Positions 54,542-63,750 of a stretch of DNA of 64,000 nucleotides are shown in pieces. Below the pieces are notes generated by a model. It ran no database searches, was not told the DNA's origin, and saw only the letters and a list, made by a program, of their open reading frames with translations. Made by a program: the position numbers and the translations under genes. Positions within the stretch are counted from its first letter, which is position 1. The number at the start of each line of letters is the position of its first letter. Source of the stretch: Shimia litoralis. GTDB taxonomy: Bacteria > Pseudomonadota > Alphaproteobacteria > Rhodobacterales > Rhodobacteraceae. The stretch is from NCBI RefSeq assembly GCF_005518135.1, contig NZ_SULI01000008.1:62001-126000 (forward strand), written 5' to 3'.

Positions 54542-54991
54542 ATGAAAAACCTTAAGAAAAGACGCCGTATTCAAGTGATCCTGATTGCGTTTGTCGCGCT
54601 GGCGATCTCTACGGGCTTGATCGGATATGCGATGCAGGATGGCATTAACTTTTTCCGCTCGCCAAGCCAAGTTGCGGATGAACCGCCAAGACCAAGTGAA
54701 GTCTTTCGGATTGGTGGACTGGTGGAAGAGGGCACGCTTGTGCGTGGCGAAGGGGAAACCGTGCGCTTTAACGTGACAGATGGCGGCGCATCTATTCCGG
54801 TGACATTCAAAGGGGTCTTGCCTGACCTGTTTGAAGAAAATCAGGGGATGATCGGCACTGGAAGTTACGTGAACGGCGTCTTTGAAGCCTCTGAAATTCT
54901 TGCAAAACATGACGAAACCTACATGCCAAAAGAAGTGGTGGATGCGCTGAAAGAACAAGGCGTCTATCAGGAGCCTGACGCGGGATCGTAA
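54542..54991 (+). CDS. ccmE: Cytochrome c maturation heme chaperone CcmE
   Basis: Inner-membrane-anchored periplasmic protein that carries heme covalently from CcmC to the CcmF/H ligase. 149 residues: a basic N-terminus, one membrane helix (QVILIAFVALAISTGLIGYA), and an OB-fold domain (FRIGGLVEEGTLVRGEGETV, VTFKGVLPDLFEENQGMIGT). The heme-binding histidine is H123 in AKHDETYMP. A terminator follows at 55037, after which the lysis genes precede ccmF. Confidence 0.96.
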   Translation: MKNLKKRRRIQVILIAFVALAISTGLIGYAMQDGINFFRSPSQVADEPPRPSEVFRIGGLVEEGTLVRGEGETVRFNVTDGGASIPVTFKGVLPDLFEENQGMIGTGSYVNGVFEASEILAKHDETYMPKEVVDALKEQGVYQEPDAGS

Positions 54992-55036
54992 GAGGTTTCG
55001 CGGCCCTCAAGTCATCAGAAAATCCAAGATCATTTT

Positions 55037-55066
55037 GGCCCGTACAGTTTTGTGCGGGCCATTTTT
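55037..55066 (+). terminator. Terminator after ccmE
   Basis: Ten-bp stem GGCCCGTACA (55037-55046) / TGTGCGGGCC (55051-55060) with one G-U pair, then ATTTTTGTG. It ends the argC-ccmE transcript and separates it from the endolysin gene. Confidence 0.8.
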
Positions 55067-55158
55067 GTGTCTTGGGACCACTGGCAGCGCACGCTGGCCT
55101 GAACCGGTGTTAACCTGTTGCGGGCACCTTGATTGGCAGAGCAATGGACGAGGATGTC

Positions 55159-55770
55159 ATGAAAGATGTGCAAGATATCGCAAGAGAGATTGTCCAACGA
55201 GAAGGTGGATTTGTTGACGATCCCGACGATCCGGGCGGGGCGACAAAATTTGGTGTCACGATACATACCTTGCGTCGGCTGGGGATGGATATTGATGGCG
55301 ACGGGGATGTCGATGTCAACGACGTGCGTCAGCTGAGTGTTGCGCAAGCCCAAGAGATTTTCCTGAAGCACTATTACGAGCGCCCCCGGATCGGAATGCT
55401 ACCGGACTGTCTGCGTGCCAGCGTGTTTGATATGTATGTGAATGCGGGGGCGCAGGCGGTGAAAATCCTGCAACGCCTTTTGGGCGAAATGGGGGTTCCG
55501 GTTCAGGTGGACGGCGTCATTGGTGCGCAAACCATTGGTGCGGCAAAAAAAATGGCCAAGCTTGCACCGGATCATTTGGCAGACGCATACGGGATATCGC
55601 GGCGGAATTACTATTTCCGCTTGGCTGACAAGCGCCCCAAAAGCCGGAAATATGCGCGGCGGCAGGATGGCGGCAAAGGGGGCTGGATCACGCGGGCCGA
55701 GACATTCATTTCTCGCCGCTATCACCTCAGCGACGCGGAATTTCAACAAAGGGTGTCACTATGGGTGTGA
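55159..55770 (+). CDS. GH108 endolysin of the gene transfer agent type
   Basis: Muramidase-like lysozyme, 203 residues from ATG 55159 (GAGG upstream; TTG 55129 and ATG 55144 are alternatives). The catalytic block is VQREGGFVDDPDDPGGATKF with E15. Then comes an EF-hand/dockerin-like acidic loop, D44-x-D46-x-D48-G-D50-V-D52-x2-D55, a GH108 core and a C-terminal peptidoglycan-binding-3-like part (VDGVIGAQTIGAAKKMAKLA). No signal peptide, so release needs the holin gene that overlaps its 3' end. Rhodobacter capsulatus uses such an endolysin/holin pair, encoded apart from the structural cluster, to release RcGTA. Confidence 0.88.
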   Translation: MKDVQDIAREIVQREGGFVDDPDDPGGATKFGVTIHTLRRLGMDIDGDGDVDVNDVRQLSVAQAQEIFLKHYYERPRIGMLPDCLRASVFDMYVNAGAQAVKILQRLLGEMGVPVQVDGVIGAQTIGAAKKMAKLAPDHLADAYGISRRNYYFRLADKRPKSRKYARRQDGGKGGWITRAETFISRRYHLSDAEFQQRVSLWV

Positions 55771-56309
55771 TTGAAAAAATCCTTGGGGTGATTTTTGGCA
55801 ACGGACGTAATCTTGTGAAAGATACTGCAGAGGTGTTTCGCGAAAATGCCGAATCCGGGGCGCAGCGTGGTCAGCAGCTTCAGATCGCGGCGATGCAATC
55901 TTTTGTAGAGGAGTTTTATCCGGAACAGAGGGGATGGTTCGACCGGGCCATGGATGGTGTAAACCGGTTGCCGCGTCCATTGATGGCGATGGCGTGTTTG
56001 GGAATGTTTTGGGCGGCCATGGTGGATCCGGTTTGGTTTTCGGAAAGGATGGTCGGGATTGCGCTGGTGCCAGAGCCGCTTTGGTGGTTGCTGGGCGTCG
56101 TTGTCAGTTTCTATTTTGGGGCCCGCCATCAGGCCAAAGGACAGGATTTTCAAAAATCTATTGCTGCGTCAATGGCACGTGTGCCTTGGGTGGTAGATCA
56201 GCTTGAGGGGCTTGAGCACAGGCGGGTTCCGGATGCCCCGCGACGAGGAGCGGTTGCGGTACAGAGCGACGAAAATCCGGCGCTCGCAGATTGGAAGAAA
56301 CAAATCTAG
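55761..56309 (+). CDS. Holin of three transmembrane helices (GTA release holin)
   Basis: 182 residues. An amphipathic N-terminus (GVIEKILGVIFGNGRNLVKD) precedes hydrophobic segments LPRPLMAMACLGMFWAAMV and VPEPLWWLLGVVVSFYFGAR with the FGARHQAKG stop-transfer typical of the 'holin of 3TMs, for gene-transfer release' family (PF11351). It starts 10 bp inside the endolysin gene, so the two are coupled. Together they would permeabilise the inner membrane and digest the wall. No GTA capsid genes are in the window, so its use for a GTA is inferred from family. Confidence 0.87.
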   Translation: MGVIEKILGVIFGNGRNLVKDTAEVFRENAESGAQRGQQLQIAAMQSFVEEFYPEQRGWFDRAMDGVNRLPRPLMAMACLGMFWAAMVDPVWFSERMVGIALVPEPLWWLLGVVVSFYFGARHQAKGQDFQKSIAASMARVPWVVDQLEGLEHRRVPDAPRRGAVAVQSDENPALADWKKQI

Positions 56310-56387
56310 GGCAGGGCGCGACATTGTGATCGATCGAAGGTGACGAAAGTCATTGGCCCCGCGGCTTTGGCGGCATATATGTCAGGC

Positions 56388-58361
56388 ATGATTATCGAGC
56401 TTGGCCACTTTGCCCTTATTCTCGCTGCTTTCACCGCATTGGTGCAGGCGGTTGTTCCGCTGATTGGTGCCCACAAACGCTGGCCTGGCTGGATAGCCGT
56501 CGCCGAGCCGGCTGCAAGAATCCAATTTCTCCTGACGCTGTTCTCGTTCTGCGCGTTGACCTATGCCTTTGTCGTGTCCGATTTCTCGGTGCGATTGGTG
56601 GCGTTGAATTCGCACTCTCTAAAACCGATGCTATATAAAGTCAGCGGCGTTTGGGGAAACCACGAGGGCTCTATGCTGTTGTGGCTGCTGATTTTGACGC
56701 TGTTTGGGGCCATGTTGTCTTGGTTTGGTGGAAACCTGCCGCCAACGCTTAGGGCGCGCGCGCTGGCCGTACAGGCTGCAATCGGGCTGGCGTTTTTCGG
56801 CTTTATTCTATTTACATCTAACCCGTTTTTGCGTTTGGGCGTGCCGCCTTTTGATGGCGAAGGCCTGAACCCGTTGTTGCAAGACCCGGGTTTGGCGTTC
56901 CACCCTCCGTTTCTCTATCTGGGCTATGTAGGCCTATCGATGGCGTTCTCATTTGCCGTTGCTGCCTTGATCGAAGGGCGTGTGGATGCCGCATGGGGGC
57001 GCTGGGTGCGCCCGTGGACATTGGCGGCGTGGATCTTCCTGACCATTGGTATCGCTCTGGGGTCATGGTGGGCCTATTATGAACTGGGTTGGGGCGGATT
57101 TTGGTTCTGGGATCCGGTAGAAAACGCATCGTTTATGCCATGGTTGCTGGCGGCAGCCCTGCTGCACTCGGCTGTGGTCGTTGAAAAACGCGAGGCCCTG
57201 AAAAGCTGGACCATCCTATTGGCCATCTTGGCCTTTGGGTTCTCGTTGATCGGGACATTTATTGTGCGTTCGGGTGTCATCACATCTGTACATGCTTTTG
57301 CAAATGACCCGGAACGTGGTGTGTTCATTTTGGCCATTCTGGCAGTGTTTATGGGCGGTGCTTTGACGCTGTTCACGGCGCGGGCCAGTTCCATGGAGGC
57401 CAAAGGCGTGTTTGGTATGGTCAGCCGTGAAAGCATGCTGGTGGTTAACAATATTCTGTTGGCTGTTGCCTGTTTCGTGGTGTTCATTGGCACGATCTGG
57501 CCGTTGGTGTCCGAAATTTTCTTTACCCGTAAACTGAGTGTGGGACCGCCGTTCTTTAATATGGCCTTTACGCCGTTCATGGTTCTGTTGGGCATCGTTA
57601 TGCCTGTTGGGGCTATGTTGCCGTGGAAACGGGCCAATATCAGGCGGGCGATGAGACCGCTGGTGCCCGCGTTTGTGTTTGCGCTGGCATTGGCCGGATT
57701 GGCGTGGTCGTTGCAAACAGGCCGGAGCCTCTTGGGCCCTGTCGGTTTGTTCCTTGGCGCGTGGCTGGTGTTTGGGGCTTTGGTTGATCTGATGACTCGC
57801 ACCGGGCGCGGCGCCGTTGGACGGCGTTTGGCACGTTTGGGCCGTCTGCCGCGGGCTGACTGGGGCAAGGCGTTGGCGCATGCGGGGTTTGGCGTGACCA
57901 TCTTTGGGATCGCTGGATTGACGGCATGGGAACAAGAAGACATCCGTGTGGCGTATATCGGCCAACCGTTTACGGTCGGCGCCTACGAGCTGACTTTGAA
58001 CGATGTGCGCGAGGTTCAGGGGCCGAACTATGTCTCGACAATGGGGGATGTGACCCTCAGCGAGGGAGGCGCGGTGGTTGCCACGCTTAATCCTGAAAAA
58101 CGTGTGTATCCGGTGAAATCCATGCCCACCACCGAGGCTGCGATTGATTACCGGTTCTTGCGGGATGTGTATGTGGTTGTCGGCGAGGCCCAGAATGACG
58201 GGGGCTATACGATGCGGACCTATATCAAGCCTCTGACCAACTGGATCTGGATGGGCACCTTGCTCATGGCGCTTGGCGGGATCTTTAGCTTGTCTGACCG
58301 TCGCTATCGTGTGGCGGCAGGGGCCCGCAAGACATCCGCAAAAGGAGTGCCAGCAGAATGA
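56388..58361 (+). CDS. ccmF: Cytochrome c heme lyase subunit CcmF
   Basis: Large inner-membrane protein that, with CcmH, ligates heme from CcmE to apocytochrome c. From ATG 56388 (MIIELGHFALILAAFTALVQ) it has about 657 residues; ATG 56379 and GTG 56340 also open the frame. The tryptophan-rich heme-handling motif is clear: GSWWAYYELGWGGFWFWDPV followed by ENASFMPWLLAAALLHSAVV. The HEGSMLLWLLIL segment and many membrane helices also match. It lies 78 bp after the holin gene and overlaps ccmH by 4 bp. Confidence 0.96.
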   Translation: MIIELGHFALILAAFTALVQAVVPLIGAHKRWPGWIAVAEPAARIQFLLTLFSFCALTYAFVVSDFSVRLVALNSHSLKPMLYKVSGVWGNHEGSMLLWLLILTLFGAMLSWFGGNLPPTLRARALAVQAAIGLAFFGFILFTSNPFLRLGVPPFDGEGLNPLLQDPGLAFHPPFLYLGYVGLSMAFSFAVAALIEGRVDAAWGRWVRPWTLAAWIFLTIGIALGSWWAYYELGWGGFWFWDPVENASFMPWLLAAALLHSAVVVEKREALKSWTILLAILAFGFSLIGTFIVRSGVITSVHAFANDPERGVFILAILAVFMGGALTLFTARASSMEAKGVFGMVSRESMLVVNNILLAVACFVVFIGTIWPLVSEIFFTRKLSVGPPFFNMAFTPFMVLLGIVMPVGAMLPWKRANIRRAMRPLVPAFVFALALAGLAWSLQTGRSLLGPVGLFLGAWLVFGALVDLMTRTGRGAVGRRLARLGRLPRADWGKALAHAGFGVTIFGIAGLTAWEQEDIRVAYIGQPFTVGAYELTLNDVREVQGPNYVSTMGDVTLSEGGAVVATLNPEKRVYPVKSMPTTEAAIDYRFLRDVYVVVGEAQNDGGYTMRTYIKPLTNWIWMGTLLMALGGIFSLSDRRYRVAAGARKTSAKGVPAE

Positions 58362-58810
58362 AGCGTTTGCTGTTGATTGTTCTGCTGGTCGCATCGCCTG
58401 TTTGGGCGGTGCAGCCGGATGAGGTGCTTGACGATCCCGTGCTTGAACAGCGCGCGCGCGAGCTGTCAAAGGACCTGAGATGTCTTGTGTGTCGAAACGA
58501 AAGCATTGATGAGTCAAATGCCGATTTGGCGCGTGATCTTCGGTTGCTTGTGCGTGAACGTCTCGTGGCGGGTGACAGCGACAGTCAAGCGATGGCCTTT
58601 ATTGTCGACCGCTATGGGGAATATGTGTTGCTGCGTCCGCAAACGGGCGGGTCCAATATGTTGCTTTGGGCGGCCGGTCCGATGATGCTGTTGATTGCTT
58701 TGATGACCGCAATTATGTACCTGCGCCGCCGAAGTGTGTCGACAAGCCCTGCCGAGTCCGGATTGTCAGACGACGAGAAGGCACGCTTGTCCAAAATTCT
58801 CGAAGACTGA
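58358..58810 (+). CDS. ccmH: Cytochrome c maturation thiol-reductase subunit CcmH
   Basis: 150 residues: signal peptide (LLLIVLLVASPVWAV), the redox motif LRCLVCRNESIDESNADLAR with C42 and C45 that reduces the apocytochrome disulfide, and one C-terminal membrane helix (MLLWAAGPMMLLIALMTAIM). The C-terminal TPR region found in fused CcmHI is absent, so this is the short CcmL-like form. Overlaps ccmF by 4 bp (ATGA). ccmI and ccmABCD are not in the window. Confidence 0.95.
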   Translation: MKRLLLIVLLVASPVWAVQPDEVLDDPVLEQRARELSKDLRCLVCRNESIDESNADLARDLRLLVRERLVAGDSDSQAMAFIVDRYGEYVLLRPQTGGSNMLLWAAGPMMLLIALMTAIMYLRRRSVSTSPAESGLSDDEKARLSKILED

Positions 58811-58878
58811 CGTTCGGTTTCACTATTTTCCACACGACAAGACCCGCTATGTTTGGCGGACATATGCATGAGGGCGCC

Positions 58879-59655
58879 ATGGACTATCAAACGATTACGC
58901 TTGAGATCACCAATCGAACTGCGGTTCTGACGTTGAACCGCCCTGAGAAATACAATGCGCTGACACAGCAAATGCGCGCCGAGATCGCCTATGCTGTGCC
59001 AGAAGCCGCTGCAAATGCGCGTGTCTTGGTGATCACAGGTGCCGGAGCAGCGTTTTGTTCGGGACAAGACCTTGGCGATGGGGGATCGGCCGCGACAATG
59101 GATTTGGAGCGCGGTTTGCGGGATGAATACACCCCGATGATCCGCGCGATATCCGAATGCAAAATTCCAACGATCTGTGCGGTGAACGGGCCAGCAGCCG
59201 GGGCAGGGGCGAACCTTGCGTTGGCGGCGGATGTCGTGATTGCGAAAGACTCGGCCTATTTCATGCAAGCCTTTTCAAAGATTGGTCTCATTCCCGATGC
59301 AGGCGGCACCTATGTCATGCCCCGCACTATGGGGATGGCCAAAGCCATGGGGGCGGCGTTGTTCGCAGACAAGATCAGCGCGCGTCAAGCCGACGAATGG
59401 GGGCTGATCTGGGAAGCTGTAGCAGATGATGTGTTCGAAGAAACCTGGAAGGCGCGTGCGGCACATCTGGCCGACGGACCGACCCAAGCCTATCAGCATA
59501 TCAAACACGCCATCCGCGATAGCTGGAACAAGGATTGGGACGGTCAGATGGCGCAGGAGGCCAAATTGCAGGGACGTTGCGGAAAGACCCGCGACTTCCA
59601 AGAGGGTGTCGTGGCCTTTCTGGACAAACGCCCCGCAAAATACGAAGGCCGCTAA
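58879..59655 (+). CDS. Enoyl-CoA hydratase/isomerase family protein (PaaG-like)
   Basis: Crotonase-fold enzyme, 258 residues from ATG 58879 (MDYQTITLEITNRTAVLTLN); the frame is open back through ccmH, but GAGGG and the family length support this start. Oxyanion-hole motifs: GAAFCSGQDLGDGGSAATM and CAVNGPAAGAGANLALAADV; the catalytic-side segment is FSKIGLIPDAGGTYVMPRTM with an Asp at the position seen in PaaG-type isomerases. It could act on phenylacetyl-CoA epoxide or in general beta-oxidation; the choice is not decided by sequence. It converges on the RTX gene, with stops overlapping by 4 bp. Confidence 0.9.
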   Translation: MDYQTITLEITNRTAVLTLNRPEKYNALTQQMRAEIAYAVPEAAANARVLVITGAGAAFCSGQDLGDGGSAATMDLERGLRDEYTPMIRAISECKIPTICAVNGPAAGAGANLALAADVVIAKDSAYFMQAFSKIGLIPDAGGTYVMPRTMGMAKAMGAALFADKISARQADEWGLIWEAVADDVFEETWKARAAHLADGPTQAYQHIKHAIRDSWNKDWDGQMAQEAKLQGRCGKTRDFQEGVVAFLDKRPAKYEGR

Positions 59656-60746
59656 GGTCGCGCCACAAGAGAGATCGCCGCAAGCACATCCGCGGCGATC
59701 GTGTTCTCAACGATGACCGCATCAAATCCATTTAGGGCGATTGTGGTATGGCTGCCGTTTTGCACGGTGGTCACGGTAGGCGTCGTCACGGATGCATCGT
59801 AAAAGATAACGATTTCTTCTGCATTGGCACCTGTTTCAAGATCTGTGATGACAGCTTGGTTTGTGCCATCGAAATGTTCGGAGTGCAGCGCGAAATCATC
59901 ATCGCCGCTCCCACCTGTCGCGGTGTCATTCATGCCGATGTTCAGCAAATCATCCCCGTCGCCGCCCACCAGCACATCCATGCCGCTGGTATCGTCATCA
60001 AGTTTTATTTCCAAATCACTGATGCCGCTCAGGTCGTTGCCGTTGTCTTGCAGGGTGCTCAGATCATCCAGAGTGACCTCGCGGTTCAAAAAGTCAGCCC
60101 CATAGAGCGTGTCGTCGCCAGCGCCGCCTTCCAGAGTGTCAGCGCCGCGGCCGCCAAACAACAGGTCATCGCCCACATCCCCTTGAACAAGGTCCGCACC
60201 GCCCGCGCCGGTCAGGTGGTCATCACCACCCCCGCCTTGGAGTGTGTCATCGCCCCAACCGCCGTCCAGAACATCGCGCTGATCGCCGCCGTCAAGCGTG
60301 TCGTTGCCATCATTCCCGTCCAGCGCATCACGACCAGTGTTGCCTTTGATGATGTCGTTGCCTTGATTGCCAGAGAGGGTGTCATCACCTTCTTCGCCAC
60401 GCATCAGATCATCGCCTGCGCCGCCCTTAAAGGCGTCATCTCCGGCGCCCCCAAGGATCGTGTCTGCGCCATTGCCCCCTGTGCCTTGATCATCGCCATC
60501 GCCCGCGCGGAGCAGGTCATTGCCCTTTTCGCCGTCGATGGTATCGTCACCGCCCTTGCCAGCGATGGTGTCATTGCCGTCGCCGCCCTCAAGCAGTTCG
60601 GCACCGTTGGTCCCAATAATCGCGCGATCATCTTCTTGCGTTGTCTGATCATCACTGTCGTTTGAATCATCATCGTCATCGTCGAAAATTTCGAACAGCA
60701 CCCACCCAAGAAGCACTGTCGAAAGAACAGCCCCTGCAACTAACAT
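59652..60746 (-). CDS. Membrane-anchored RTX calcium-binding protein
   Basis: 364 residues from ATG 60746 (AGGAG upstream). It begins with one hydrophobic helix (MLVAGAVLSTVLLGWVLFEI), then an Asp-rich stretch, then about twenty RTX nonapeptides of the GGxGxDxxx type (for example LEGGDGNDTIAGKGGDDTI, LDGGWGDDTLQGGGGDDHL) forming calcium-binding beta-rolls at residues about 50-220, a gap, two more repeats (LVGGDGDDLLNIG), and a C-terminal region without repeats. An N-terminal anchor is unusual for RTX proteins, which normally use a C-terminal type I signal. No enzyme domain is visible. Confidence 0.88.
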   Translation of the reverse strand: MLVAGAVLSTVLLGWVLFEIFDDDDDDSNDSDDQTTQEDDRAIIGTNGAELLEGGDGNDTIAGKGGDDTIDGEKGNDLLRAGDGDDQGTGGNGADTILGGAGDDAFKGGAGDDLMRGEEGDDTLSGNQGNDIIKGNTGRDALDGNDGNDTLDGGDQRDVLDGGWGDDTLQGGGGDDHLTGAGGADLVQGDVGDDLLFGGRGADTLEGGAGDDTLYGADFLNREVTLDDLSTLQDNGNDLSGISDLEIKLDDDTSGMDVLVGGDGDDLLNIGMNDTATGGSGDDDFALHSEHFDGTNQAVITDLETGANAEEIVIFYDASVTTPTVTTVQNGSHTTIALNGFDAVIVENTIAADVLAAISLVARP

Positions 60747-60948
60747 CCCAAAATCTCCTGAACACAATTGTGCCAAGTTTTTGCCACAATTGGCAAAAAG
60801 TCAAACTTTTCAAATAATTGTGGTGTTTTCCGAAACAATTCAAACCATTAGAGACTGACCGTTTCTGAAAATGTCCTAATAAATAGTTAACGCGCCCGCA
60901 GAATCTCTGGGGCGCGTTACAATGAGGCTTAAGGGCGGGTGATCGACC
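60747..60948. other. Intergenic region between gltA and the RTX gene
   Basis: 202 bp, AT-rich, with the RTX promoter to the left and the gltA terminator (60888-60919) to the right. Repeated CAATTG/AATTGTG-like text occurs around 60767-60790 (CACAATTGTGCC, CCACAATTGGC), but it is too short to assign. Confidence 0.4.
60888..60919 (-). terminator. Hairpin after gltA
   Basis: Perfect 10-bp stem TAACGCGCCC (60888-60897) / GGGCGCGTTA (60910-60919), 30 bp past the gltA stop. The minus strand continues ACTATTTATTAGG, an AT-rich but imperfect T tract. Confidence 0.65.
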
Positions 60949-62244
60949 TTAGCGGTTTTCGATGTCTTCATAGTTGCGTTCAGTTTCACCAAGGTAAAGC
61001 TGACGTGGACGACCGATTTTGTTTTGCGGATCGCCGATCATTTCTTTCCACTGCGAAATCCAGCCAACTGTACGCGAGAGCGCAAAGATCGGTGTGAACA
61101 TAGAGGTCGGGAAGCCCATCGCTTCGAGAATGATACCCGAATAGAAGTCAACGTTCGGGAACAGCTTCTTGTCGATGAAATACGGGTCATTCAATGCTGT
61201 GTGCTCAAGTTCCTTGGCAACCTGCAGCAGTGGATTGTCATCGACACCCAGAAGTTCCAGAACTTCGTCGGCTGATTGCTTTAGAACCTTGGCGCGTGGA
61301 TCGGTGTTTTTATAAACACGGTGACCAAAACCCATCAGGCGGAACGGATCGTCCTTATCCTTGGCACGTGCAATGAATTCCGGAATCCGGTCAACGGTTC
61401 CGATTTCACGCAACATTTCCAGACATGCTTGGTTTGCGCCGCCGTGGGCAGGGCCCCAAAGACACGCAATACCGGCCGCGATGCACGCAAACGGGTTGGC
61501 ACCAGATGAAGACGCAAGACGTACAGTCGATGTGGACGCGTTTTGTTCGTGATCCGCATGCAATGTAAAGATCCGGTCCATGGCGCGGGCCAGAATTGGA
61601 TCAACATTGTATTCTTCGGCAGGCACCGAGAAACACATGTGCAAGAAGTTTGCCGCATAATCCAGATCGTTGCGTGGATACACAAACGGTTGCCCGATTG
61701 AATACTTATAAGCCATCGCAGCAATTGTTGGCAGCTTGGCGATCAAACGAATGCACGCGACTTCGCGCTGCCAAGGGTCGTTGACGTCTGCACTGTCTGC
61801 ATAGAACGCCGACATTGCCCCCACAACGCCGACCATGGTCGCCATTGGATGCGCATCGCGACGGAAACCGCGGAAGAAGTTATGCATTTGCTCGTGCACC
61901 ATTGTGTGGCGCGTGATGCGGGTCTCAAAATCTTCAAGTTCTTTTGCGGTGGGCAAGTTGCCGTACAAAAGCAGGAAGCAGACTTCGAGATAGTGGGATT
62001 TGCCAGCCAATTGATCAATCGGATACCCGCGGTGCAACAATTCACCTTTGCCGCCATCGATAAAGGTGATGGTCGAGTCGCAAGATGCAGTGGATGTAAA
62101 ACCAGGATCATAAGTGAACACGCCAGCCTGAGCATACAGCTTGCGGATGTCGATCACATCCGGGCCCAGTGTTGGCGAAAATATCGGCAGCTCGTGCGAC
62201 TGGCCATCAATGGTCAGAGTCGCCGTTTTGTTCGTGTCAGACAT
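60949..62244 (-). CDS. gltA: Citrate synthase
   Basis: Condenses acetyl-CoA and oxaloacetate, the entry step of the TCA cycle. 431 residues, with the N-terminal beta-domain of the hexameric, NADH-regulated type II enzymes ([20 protein letters not shown]). The catalytic residues lie in [20 protein letters not shown] and [20 protein letters not shown] (two His), with an Asp in the C-terminal [19 protein letters not shown]. Downstream of gltX on the same strand with a 74-bp spacer. Confidence 0.98.
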   Translation of the reverse strand: MSDTNKTATLTIDGQSHELPIFSPTLGPDVIDIRKLYAQAGVFTYDPGFTSTASCDSTITFIDGGKGELLHRGYPIDQLAGKSHYLEVCFLLLYGNLPTAKELEDFETRITRHTMVHEQMHNFFRGFRRDAHPMATMVGVVGAMSAFYADSADVNDPWQREVACIRLIAKLPTIAAMAYKYSIGQPFVYPRNDLDYAANFLHMCFSVPAEEYNVDPILARAMDRIFTLHADHEQNASTSTVRLASSSGANPFACIAAGIACLWGPAHGGANQACLEMLREIGTVDRIPEFIARAKDKDDPFRLMGFGHRVYKNTDPRAKVLKQSADEVLELLGVDDNPLLQVAKELEHTALNDPYFIDKKLFPNVDFYSGIILEAMGFPTSMFTPIFALSRTVGWISQWKEMIGDPQNKIGRPRQLYLGETERNYEDIENR

Positions 62245-62318
62245 TCTTGTTCCCTTCCTCTCGTGCCCATAGCGCGGACCGCTTGGGCGTTGTGTTCCAG
62301 CACAAGGTTAAAGGCGGA

Positions 62319-63743
62319 TTATCCGCCTTCGGCCTGCGCATTGAATTCTGCTGCGTCGGTCAGGCGTGCGATGGTTTCATCGCGGCCCAAAACCAGCATC
62401 ATGTCGAATACACTAGGGGTCGCTGTGCGTCCTGCGAGCGCAGCCCGCAAAGGGCCGGCCATTTTGCCGAACTTGATCTCTTTGTCTTCTGCAAAAGAGT
62501 TCGTGACCGCCTCTAATCCGTCTCGGGACCAGCTAGCATTTTGCAGATGCGGCGTCAATTCTTTCAGTATACCACGGGATACCATGTCGAGGTTCTTGAG
62601 CGCCTTGTCATCGGGCACAATTGGGCGATCTGCCAGAATAAATTGAGCTTTTTCAAGGAAAGACGGGAAAATCTTGGCTTTGTCCTTGAGACAGTAAACC
62701 GCACTTGCGAGATCATTTATTTTGGCCTCAGTCAGGGCCGGCTCGCCGATAGACTGCAAAAATGCCTGAAGTTCTTGCAGCAGTGCAGCATCGTCCATGA
62801 CTGCGAAATGTTGACCACACAGGTTTTCCAGCTTTTTGGTGTCAAATCGTGCGGGGCTTTTGCCGATTCCCCCGAAATCAAACCATTCTTTGGCTTGGGC
62901 ATCGTCAAAAAACTCGTCATCGCCGTGGCTCCAGCCCAAACGCGCGAGATAGTTGCGCATGCCAGCGGCCGGATATCCCATCGCTTGATATTCCTGCGCC
63001 CCAAGTGCCCCGTGCCGTTTCGACAGCTTTTTACCGTCAGCGCCGTGGATCAAAGGAATATGCGCCCAGACCGGCACGTCCCATCCCATTGCAGTATAGA
63101 TCATCATTTGGCGGGCCGCATTGTTCAGATGGTCATCACCGCGGATCACGTGCGTCACGCCCATGTCGTGATCATCCACCACGACGGCCAACATATAGAC
63201 CGGCGTCCCATCAGAGCGCAGCAACACCATATCATCAAGCTGGTCATTGCGGATGGTGACATCCCCCTGAACTTGATCTCGAATGACTGTGACGCCGTCC
63301 AGTGGGGCTTTGATCCGCACCACATATGGCGCTTCAGGATGTGTGGACGCGTCGGCGTCGCGCCACGGGCTGCGGTACATTGTAGACGTTCCATTGGCGC
63401 GGGCTTCGTCGCGGAATGCGGCGATTTCGTCCTGCGTGGCGAAACACTTATAGGCCTTTCCGGCGTCCAGCAATTCATGCGCAACCTCGGCATGTCGCTT
63501 GGCGCCTTCAAACTGGCTGATGACATCGCCGTCGTGGTCCAGTCCCAGCCAATCCAAGCCTTGCAAAATTGCTGCGGTGGCTTCTGGAGTTGAGCGCTCG
63601 CGATCTGTGTCTTCAATGCGCAACAGGAATTTTCCGCCACGCCCACGGGCATAAAGCCAGTTGAACAGCGCCGTGCGGGCGCCGCCAATGTGGAGGTAAC
63701 CGGTGGGGGAAGGGGCGAAACGGGTGACGACCTGGCCTGTCAT
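62319..63743 (-). CDS. gltX: Glutamyl-tRNA synthetase
   Basis: Class I aminoacyl-tRNA synthetase charging tRNA-Glu (and often tRNA-Gln in alphaproteobacteria). 474 residues. The HIGH-type motif is [20 protein letters not shown] and the KMSKS-type motif is [20 protein letters not shown]. The discriminating [20 protein letters not shown] region is also family-like. Divergent from comEC across about 80 bp; a CtrA-like sequence lies in that gap. Confidence 0.97.
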   Translation of the reverse strand: MTGQVVTRFAPSPTGYLHIGGARTALFNWLYARGRGGKFLLRIEDTDRERSTPEATAAILQGLDWLGLDHDGDVISQFEGAKRHAEVAHELLDAGKAYKCFATQDEIAAFRDEARANGTSTMYRSPWRDADASTHPEAPYVVRIKAPLDGVTVIRDQVQGDVTIRNDQLDDMVLLRSDGTPVYMLAVVVDDHDMGVTHVIRGDDHLNNAARQMMIYTAMGWDVPVWAHIPLIHGADGKKLSKRHGALGAQEYQAMGYPAAGMRNYLARLGWSHGDDEFFDDAQAKEWFDFGGIGKSPARFDTKKLENLCGQHFAVMDDAALLQELQAFLQSIGEPALTEAKINDLASAVYCLKDKAKIFPSFLEKAQFILADRPIVPDDKALKNLDMVSRGILKELTPHLQNASWSRDGLEAVTNSFAEDKEIKFGKMAGPLRAALAGRTATPSVFDMMLVLGRDETIARLTDAAEFNAQAEGG

Positions 63744-63750
63744 GAGCGGA

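Noticed and set aside
55110-55115. TTAACC half-site before the endolysin gene as a CtrA site
   Set aside because: No second half at seven-base spacing; a single hexamer is expected by chance. Kept only as a remark in the lysis finding.
57216-58517. 433-codon minus-strand open frame
   Set aside because: Antisense of ccmF, with His/Gln/Arg-rich composition typical of a shadow of hydrophobic codons.
59748-60665. 305-codon plus-strand open frame
   Set aside because: It is the antisense of the RTX repeats; its sequence is low-complexity Ala/Val/Ile text with periodicity imposed by the nonapeptides.
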